From Methanobacteriota archaeon (GTDB taxonomy: Archaea; Thermoplasmatota; Poseidoniia; Poseidoniales; Thalassarchaeaceae): a stretch of DNA of 64,000 nt. Positions within the stretch are counted from its first letter, which is position 1. The number at the start of each line of letters is the position of its first letter. A model generated the notes under the pieces. That model was not told where the DNA came from. It searched no databases and was given only the letters and a program-made list of their open reading frames with translations. Made by a program: the position numbers and the translations under genes. This document shows positions 19,901-28,900 of this stretch, piece after piece. The stretch is taken from NCBI GenBank assembly GCA_018650285.1, contig JABIGF010000020.1, positions 124,001 to 188,000 on the forward strand. The letters are read 5' to 3'.

Positions 19901-22900
19901 ACAGATACTTTACCGTGTGTATAACGCAACGACTTCTTCGTGGAGTTCATGGACTACAAACGCAATGACCCAACAATCTGGCAAGACTCGAACACAGTGT
20001 GAGTTAATCAATTGTGAATGGTCTGCAACCATCCCTGGTCAAGACCGTGACAACTCTGTTGAATACAGCATTCACGTACAGGATAACAACAATAATTGGA
20101 ACAACACTACTGCTAGCAGTTATCAAATTGCAACACCAACAAAGGTATTCACCATTGAATGGCATGATATGAATTGTGGTTTTGGTCAACAATACAAGTG
20201 TTCGTATCAAGTAAAGATGTACGATGTAACAAACGAAATTGAGTATCATTACGATACTGGTTCATCAGCATACTATGATTACGAGAACATTGGTTACCAG
20301 AAGGGTGGCTCAACAGCAATTGGTGCAACTCTGAGAGAGAGAGGTCCAGGATATATTGCTGGAGCAAACCCATATGATTACAACTATCGTTTCTCAACAG
20401 ATGGTAACAGTCACGCAAACGAAAGAATGGATGCTGGTATGACTGAATTGTACAATTATGATGAGGTCTTCACTGGAAACAGCAATGGTAACCCATACAC
20501 ATACTACTGTACTCGTTACTGGTATGCGTATAAACACCAGTGTGCTGAAGTCATTGACTTGCCTGTTGGATTCGACTTTGAGTACTTTGGTACCACATAC
20601 AGTGGTAACAATAGTCACAAGATACACGCAATCCGTCACGGAGGCGCGTCGTTTAGTCAATCTACATCTAACACACCAATGCAGATGTCATACTACGGAT
20701 GGGGTGGATACTGGGAGACTCTCCCAAGTACTGCTTCATACGTACGCAACGCACAACTTGCACCATGGTTTGGTTACTACAGTTCATACTACTGCTACAA
20801 CAGTGGTAACAATGAGTGTAGTATCCGCACAAAGACAGTCCCATTCGATGGAGCTGGTATGGATGTCTATGCAGATATCACTACGCCAACCATATGGGAT
20901 AACGAAATGAGTCCAATACGCATTGTGCCTAGTGGAGATTATATCCGCGTTACAGCTGACTTGACTATCGAGCCAGGTGTAGAGGTACAATTTGCAGCTG
21001 GTAAGGGTATTGACATGGCAGGTACTTGTGCTAAGTTGGTCGCTTCAAGCAATTCAACAGCCCCAACAGGATTTACCAACCTTGGTAATGGAAATGGTAA
21101 GGGAATTGCATTCACAAATGGTGGATGCACAACTGCAAATACTGATGACAGACACACCTTTGATGGCGTGTATTTCTCTAACCTTGATGTCGCAATAAGT
21201 GCTGGTAGTCGCCACGGCAACTCACCTCACTTCAATGGTAATGTTGGTAACTTCACATTCAATGATGTTACCTTCACAGATGTTGGTACTGCAATCAAGC
21301 ACGGTTCAGGAACAGGTACTGGTTTTGATCTCTCAGGAGTTTCAATTACTAATGCAACCAACTCTTGTATTGATTTGCCTGATAACGCAGTGTTGAACTG
21401 GCTAGAAGGTTCGGCAACGAACTGTAACATGGGTAGTTCATCTACTGAAGGTGCAATCAAGACTGGCAGCGGAAGCGCAGTCACTCTTGAGAACTTGACC
21501 ATTGCTGATTCAGCATACAATGGTATCATGGGTTCAGCAGCAACAATTTGGGCAAGCAACGTCTCAATGAGCACAAGCGGTCTAATGAGTTCAGAACTTA
21601 GTGGAACAGCAATTGAACAACTTTCAACAGCAACAAGTGGAACAGAATTGTACGCTAACAATATTGACTCAGGATATGCTAACGCAGTTGTGTCATATGC
21701 AACGGATGCTATGACGCTGACAGACATTACAGGTGGTACAATTTCATTGACTCCTGCAGGTCCTTCAGGAACTGTTCTTGGAGCCTCTGGATGGAGTGCT
21801 ACAGATATTACAAGTACAGGTAATATGTTGTTAACAAGAACATCACCGAGTTCAATGGATAATGTAGACTTAGATGGTTACCTCCGCATGGACGGAACAG
21901 CATCTACAAGTGACACGGTTACAATTAACAATTTGGCAGCAGATGGAATTTCAGTCGCAGGTTGCGGTTGGAATGTACGTGCTAACAATGTCGACCTTGG
22001 TGATTCAACCAACGGTGTTTGGGCCACAGCTTCTTGCGGTTCAGGTAGTGCTTCGAGCACACTGACTGTAGTTGATGGTACAATGGACGGTAGTAGTTCA
22101 AATGGAAACATTGCCTACGCACGTAACGCTAAGGTTACTATTGTAGGAATTGACCTTACTGGGCAAACAGCAATGGGAAGTTACGTTGCAGTAGCAAGTA
22201 CCAATGGTGAAGTACGACTGATTGATGTATCATGGAGAACTAACGATTGTTCTGATGCAAACGGATGGACAGGAATGTCCAACTGCTGGGTTGATGTTTC
22301 TTCATCATCCGGTTCAATATATATCGGCGGAACTGCTCAAGTTGCAGCATATCGTATGATGAGTGGAGTGCCAGTCTTTGTGGCAGACCACTCAGTCACA
22401 ACCACAGCCGTTACAACATCGGGTACATGCCCAGGTACGGCTTGTGTGGTTACTGATGTGACCACAGTTGGTACATCTTACACTGATGGTTCTGGAAACG
22501 CAACCGCATGGTTGCTTCAGGACAAGTTAGAGAGAGTTAGTGGATCAACCTCTGTTACCGAGTCTTACACAGAACACCGCATTGCCGTCGCTGGTGGTGC
22601 AGGTCAAAACGAGACAGGCCCAGCAGATCTATGGTATACTGACCCTTGTACGATAAACAGTTTTGATTGTTCTATGCCAATAGGTGTGGGCGACCAAGCT
22701 TACTTGAAGTTGGAAGCATTCCCTCAAGATTGGAAAGGTGCTACAAAGGATTGTGCATGGTTGGCTACAAACACATCCACATCAAATGGATACTACTTGT
22801 ACACAATGCAGATTATCACATTGTCAACGGACTTAGTTCTAGATGGATGTAAAGTCCACTTTAACGGAACTAAGATTTCAGTGAACACTACTGCAACACA

Positions 22901-25900
22901 TGCACCAAAAATCATCCTCAAGAACGGAGGCGAATTGTTGATCTCCGAAGGTGGCGGTGAATCTGGTAACATGAAGGCAGTAACCAGCACTTATGGCTGG
23001 GAGATGGATATTCAGGATGGCGGAACATTTGTCCTAGATAACGCGTACATACGCGACATCAAGCAGAACTCCAATACCGGAGGAGCGCTGATGGTTGGAG
23101 ATGGAGCGACGTTGGAATTGAAGAATGGCGCCATAGTATATGGAAGTCAAACTGTTTCCTCGAGAATGTCTACTATCAAGGTTGATGGTGGAACATTGTC
23201 AGTTAACGACGCAAATGTCTACAACGCTCAGCAGACTGGTGTTGGTGTTTGGATTCAAGATTCCGGAACCACTGCCATTCAGAACATCGGTGTCACAGGA
23301 GCAGATACTGGTATTGTAATCAAGGATGCAGCCCCAGCAATTGACGGCTTCACTCTGAATGATAACACAGTTGGTGTAGAAATTGATGGCGGAATGACGC
23401 TACCAAGTATCTACCGTTCAACTCTACTTTCAGGACAGAGTCGTGGTTGGGAAACCTATGAGATGGATTTGACCGGATTGGCAAGTAATTACAATTACAT
23501 CCAGTTTGGTTTCAACAGTGTCTACGAGGGTGGAAACGTTCACCCACAATACAACTACTACACAAGTCGTTACTTCTCTGTGCACGACCGAATGCGTATT
23601 GCACTTAATGATGGAATTGACGATGACAATAACGGTAATGGAGATGAGTTGGAGAACTTCACAACGAATGCTGCTGGTAAGCAGATGACTGGGTACTATG
23701 ACTCAGGTGAAACATCTAACTTGGGTGACAGACTCAACCCTAACCACCCATCAAGAAACGATGGATATGCTCGTTGGGATTGTAACTTATACGGTTACCA
23801 ATACAGCCCAGGTGGATCTTACCAATACGGTTACTACTACTACCTCCTAAACTATGGACAAGGTGCTTACACTAATTCTGGTAATTACTACGGAGCAAAC
23901 GCATACCCAACAGAAATGGGTTTCACAACTGATATTGTTGACGGTTTGACGGGTGCACAGAACTACTACCCGTACGAGTACTGGGGCTATTACTGGCCAA
24001 CATGGTACTTCGGCCCACAATACCAAGGTGGAATCTTTACACCTCCAGAGGGCTTCAACGGTCTTTGGGGTAACTACAACGTATGTCTTTCATACGCATA
24101 CCGATATCAGACACCAACACCAAACGGCTGGAGATTATCATGGCCGATTGTTGATGTCAGCAGCAGCAGTGTAACAGAAGTATCAGCATTTATTGATATT
24201 CTACACAACTACGCTGATTATTATGGAGACCGCTACGACTTTGTCTTCCGCGGTGGAAGTGATATTAACAGTTTGATGGATGCAGATTGGGGCCGTGAAT
24301 TTGGAAAGGCTTCACTCGATAACGGTGTGATAGATGGTTCAGACACAGGTCTTCTCCTATCTGGTAACTTTGCAGCTGGCGACATTAGTGGCGTCACAAT
24401 AAACTCACCAGTCAACGAAGGTGTTCTAGTGTCAGGCAGTTCAGCGGCATCAATGGACGGTATTACTGTTAACGATGGTCGTTACGGTATTCGTACAACT
24501 ACAAATGCTGGCGGTTCTTTGAAAGCAATTAACACAGTTCTAGACAATCAGTCACAAGATGGTGTTGTTCTAGGATCTAGTTTCAAGTTGGATCTTGGTG
24601 GCTCAATCAGTAATGCAAGCAATGCTGCAGTGAATGTTCTAAGAACCAGTAGCAAGGATTGGAGCTTCGATAGCCTATCAATGGTTAACAATAACATCGG
24701 TCTATCCCATGCTGGAACAGGTGTAACCACCTGTACCGACTGTACAACTGGTGGCAACACAATGGATGTGATGACATCAGGTACTGTCAAGTGGGTTGAA
24801 GGAGATATTGATTTAGCCACGGTGGTAGCCACGGGTAATGGTGTATTAGAAAGAGCAAGATTACTAGATGTTACGATAAACGCTGATGGCAGCGGGGTCG
24901 CTGGTACTGGTGTATCAATGCTTGATGCTAATGACAAACGAGTAGGTGGAGGTGCGACGGATTCAAACGGCCAATTGCTCGACATGATATTCTATACCAA
25001 TTATGTTCGTGCAAGCGGATTAGAAGTGGTGAATTTAGCCGGATATCATATCATGACTGTTGCTAAAGTCCGATACGATACATCTGGCTCAATGAGTTCT
25101 CGTGTCGCAGATTTCAGATATGCAGATAAATCAGTATCTTTGGTCGATGGACCAGGTAACGCCGATACAGTCGCACTGACGGATCGGTTTGATGCACGTG
25201 TTTGTTATAGTTGGGAATCAACTTCGTATAACGTGTTACAATCGTGTTCTGGTGCCAACAATATTGGTACTGGAAGTTCAAGAACCAAATTGAATGGTGA
25301 TGGAGCCGGAGGTACGATTAAGGAATATGGTTACTTTGCAGCGATACCGACAGATATGAAAAATAAGGCGATTCTAATTGACTCGCCTTGGCTCTACACT
25401 AGAACTACTGGAGCGTCATTCAACGGTTCAACTGTTATTGTGAGTGGATTCTACAACAATGAGTGGTCTGATTTGTATGTGCAAAATTATGCCGGCGATG
25501 TCTACTTAGATGATACGCTGTGGGCAGGAATTAGTCCAAAGGATACAGCGTTCTTCAACCTAGGATATTACGGTGGATACAGTTATGGTAATTTCTTCGT
25601 GAATGATTCCACGCTGATTAATGTCGGTGCAGTTGGAAGTGGTGCAGGTTATTACAACCGTAATCCTGAGATGCATGTCACTAACAGTACTTTAGTGTCG
25701 TACTCTCAGTTGGAAGATGTGCAATCGGTATATCCTGAAGAGATTTGTATCCAGTCCGCTGGAACAGATGCTGGTGACTGGATTGTTGATAACAACACAT
25801 TGTACGACTGTACTGTTGGTGTGATGATTTACATTAACTACTATGCAACCAGCCCTGCCTATGGTGGATCTGGTACAGATGGTGCTCGATGGAGTAACAA

Positions 25901-28900
25901 CACATTGTATGATAGCACATATCTACCATTCTGGATTTACCTCCAGTCGGATGCTGATGATCTGCTTGTTGACAATAACACTGTAACAGGTTCAAAGAGA
26001 GTCCAATACGGTGTTTATGCACAAGACAATCGTCTGAACAGTGTAGAGATTCGTAGTAATACTCTAATTACAACTGACGAACCTATCTACTTGCGTAATG
26101 CTAAGCAGTGGGATATTAACAACAACACCATCTTTGGTGATGCTAATTCAGCACACTCTGGAATTTATGTCCGTAATGGTCATGGTTCTATTACAGATAA
26201 CACTTTGATTGATTCCGATGGAGGAATAAACGTCTATGGTGTCCGTTCTGGATATGATGTTGATATCAGTGGAAACACAATTGGTGCATCTGGAGGAAGA
26301 GTTTCACCAACTGCAACAGGTATCTACCTAGAGAACTGTGGACTTGCAGAAGTTACAATGTCTGGAAACCATATCAGCACAACATCTAACGCTCTATTGT
26401 CAGATGGTTGTGATGTATCTGACGTTGGCAGTGTATTTGCTAGCGCAGGTGGTTCAGCTTCACAGATTCACTCAGTGAACATTGAAGCATCTCAATTCAA
26501 CCCAGCGATCAAGAATATCAGTACAGGTGACACAGTCCGATGGATTTTGACACAGTACAACAGTGATCCAAACAACTACCAGCATACAACAACCAGTAAC
26601 ACAACTGGTCTGTGGGACAGCACTGCAATGAATTTGGGCAGCACTTTTGCCTACACATTCAACACAGCGGGTACATACGAGTACCACTGCAGTATCCACA
26701 GTTGGATGTCTGGAGTAGTCAATGTAGCAAACAGCACTGGTAACAGCAACCTGCAAACCTACGGAATTGACATCCTTGACGGAAGCGAAGAAGTCTCCTT
26801 AGATGGTACATCCATCGGCGGATTCAGTCTAGCATACCGCCAAGATGGTGGAGATTTGTCAGTAAGTGGCGGTACAGTAGTTACTGGTGACAACGGATTT
26901 GACTTGACCAATGTTGATGTAACAATCGACGGTCTAAGTGTTTCATCATCTGTTGGTGGCGGAATTGGTATTGATGCATCTTCCGACAACGGTCGACATA
27001 CACTTGACATCGCAAATTTCGATGCAACAGGTTCAATCGGTCTATTGACAGATGGTCACAATGATTTCCGCTGGAACGGTGGAGACTCAACAGCTGAAAC
27101 CACTTTGAAGACTCTTGGTGGTGCATCAGGAACAATTGAGAACATGACCGTAACAACAGATGGTCCATGGAGAACTGGCGGTAGTTCAACACAAATTAAC
27201 GCAGGTGCTTACTCAACCGTTACTAGTGTTGGAAACACACTCAACCAGAGTATGTTGACCATTGGAACAAGTGCAGTCATCCACGAGGGTAACCTCCTTG
27301 ACCTCACTGTTCTACACATGGGAAGCGCATCAACTGATGTTGGTTTGATGATTAAGTCAACTGACCTAGGTCGTTCTGAATATGTCAGCCCATCATGGCG
27401 CTCTAACATAATCTCAGTAGGTGAAGGTCCAAGTGGAGCAGCAGCAATTGGAGATTGGTTTGTAAGTCATCCACTTGGTGTATCCAACATTGCTGACGAC
27501 GCAATGCCTGGTGCAGTAGCGGTCAACCCTGACCCAACTAGCCAAGCAATGGGTTACATGACATGGGATAATTCAAACCTCAACATCATGCTAACTGGTG
27601 TGACATTCACACTAACTGATGGTATGTGGTACTTGGATACCCAGCAAGGCGGTTCAACAGTTGGTGACAACTGGTACGTCAGTCACAACCTGCCATTCGA
27701 GGCAGATTACATGCTATGGGCGGAAGACCTGAACAACTGGGGAATCCGCAAGGTTATGCCTGGTGGAAACTGGGTTGACGTCACAGCATCATGTAATGGT
27801 ATGCAGGCGGCTCCAGGATTCGGAATCCCAGGAGTAACAGCAACATTCAGTGGAATCAGCGAATTCTCAATCCCATGGGGTTGTATCGGAAATCCAACAG
27901 GTCGTGTGAAGACTCTAGCAATCATCCAGAATGAAAACACTGGACACGTGCTTGGTGTCTACCCACCACAATACTTCAACCAAACATGTGGTTGTGCACA
28001 GTCTTTCCAAGACTTCGGCACACTACAGTTGGAAGGTGGCGACTTAGCTGATGGAACATTAGATGATTATCTATTGATCCACCGAACTTTCACAGCAACT
28101 GGTGCAACAACACCACGCGCATATGATGTGACAGTAAAGGTGCGAGATGCAGACAACATTTACTGGGACTGGGGTACACACAGCAATTTGTCAATGGATG
28201 AAAACAGAGATATCACAATTGATATCATGCGTGCAAAGCCAGTTATTGCTGACCTTGTTGACGTCTCCTATGATGAAGACACAGGTGCACACACAATATC
28301 ACTGACAGACAAGGCTCAGGATTACCAACAGGCATCCAGTGCACTATCATGGACTGTGACAAATGATGCAACTAACCCAAGCAACGCATCGTCACCAATG
28401 GCCTATGATTTGACTGGCCAGACAATGACCATTACACCTGACGCAGATGAGTTCGGTAACCACCGTCTCTACTTGACCGTCATGGATGGGCATGGTTTGT
28501 ACAGCAGTCAGTCAATCCTAGTTGGTGTTGAGAACGTCAATGACGCTCCGTCAATCTTCAATGACCGCCATTCAACTGGTATGCCAGTCTTCTCGGAGAC
28601 AATGGATTCCTTAGGAAACGCAGTCTACAATGTAGTCGACGAACCACAACGCCGCCACCCAATTACTGGTGAGGAAATGACCTGGGACTTGATTACCAAG
28701 AACCTAGGTAGTTCCAATGGTGAAGCGTTTGTTGTTGATTTGGCAAACGAGCAAGACGGAACTGCAGATAACAACAGCGAGCAGGCACCTCAGACCTACA
28801 CATGGTCTGCAGTGACTGACCCAGCAGTTTGTGTGCCATTCAGTGTCAGCGTACAGAGTAACACATTGGTAATTGACCTCAACGAGGACAATGAAGCAGG

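Noticed and set aside
21227-21727. 166-residue minus-strand ORF inside the giant gene
   Set aside because: Low-complexity shadow with no start signal or domain.
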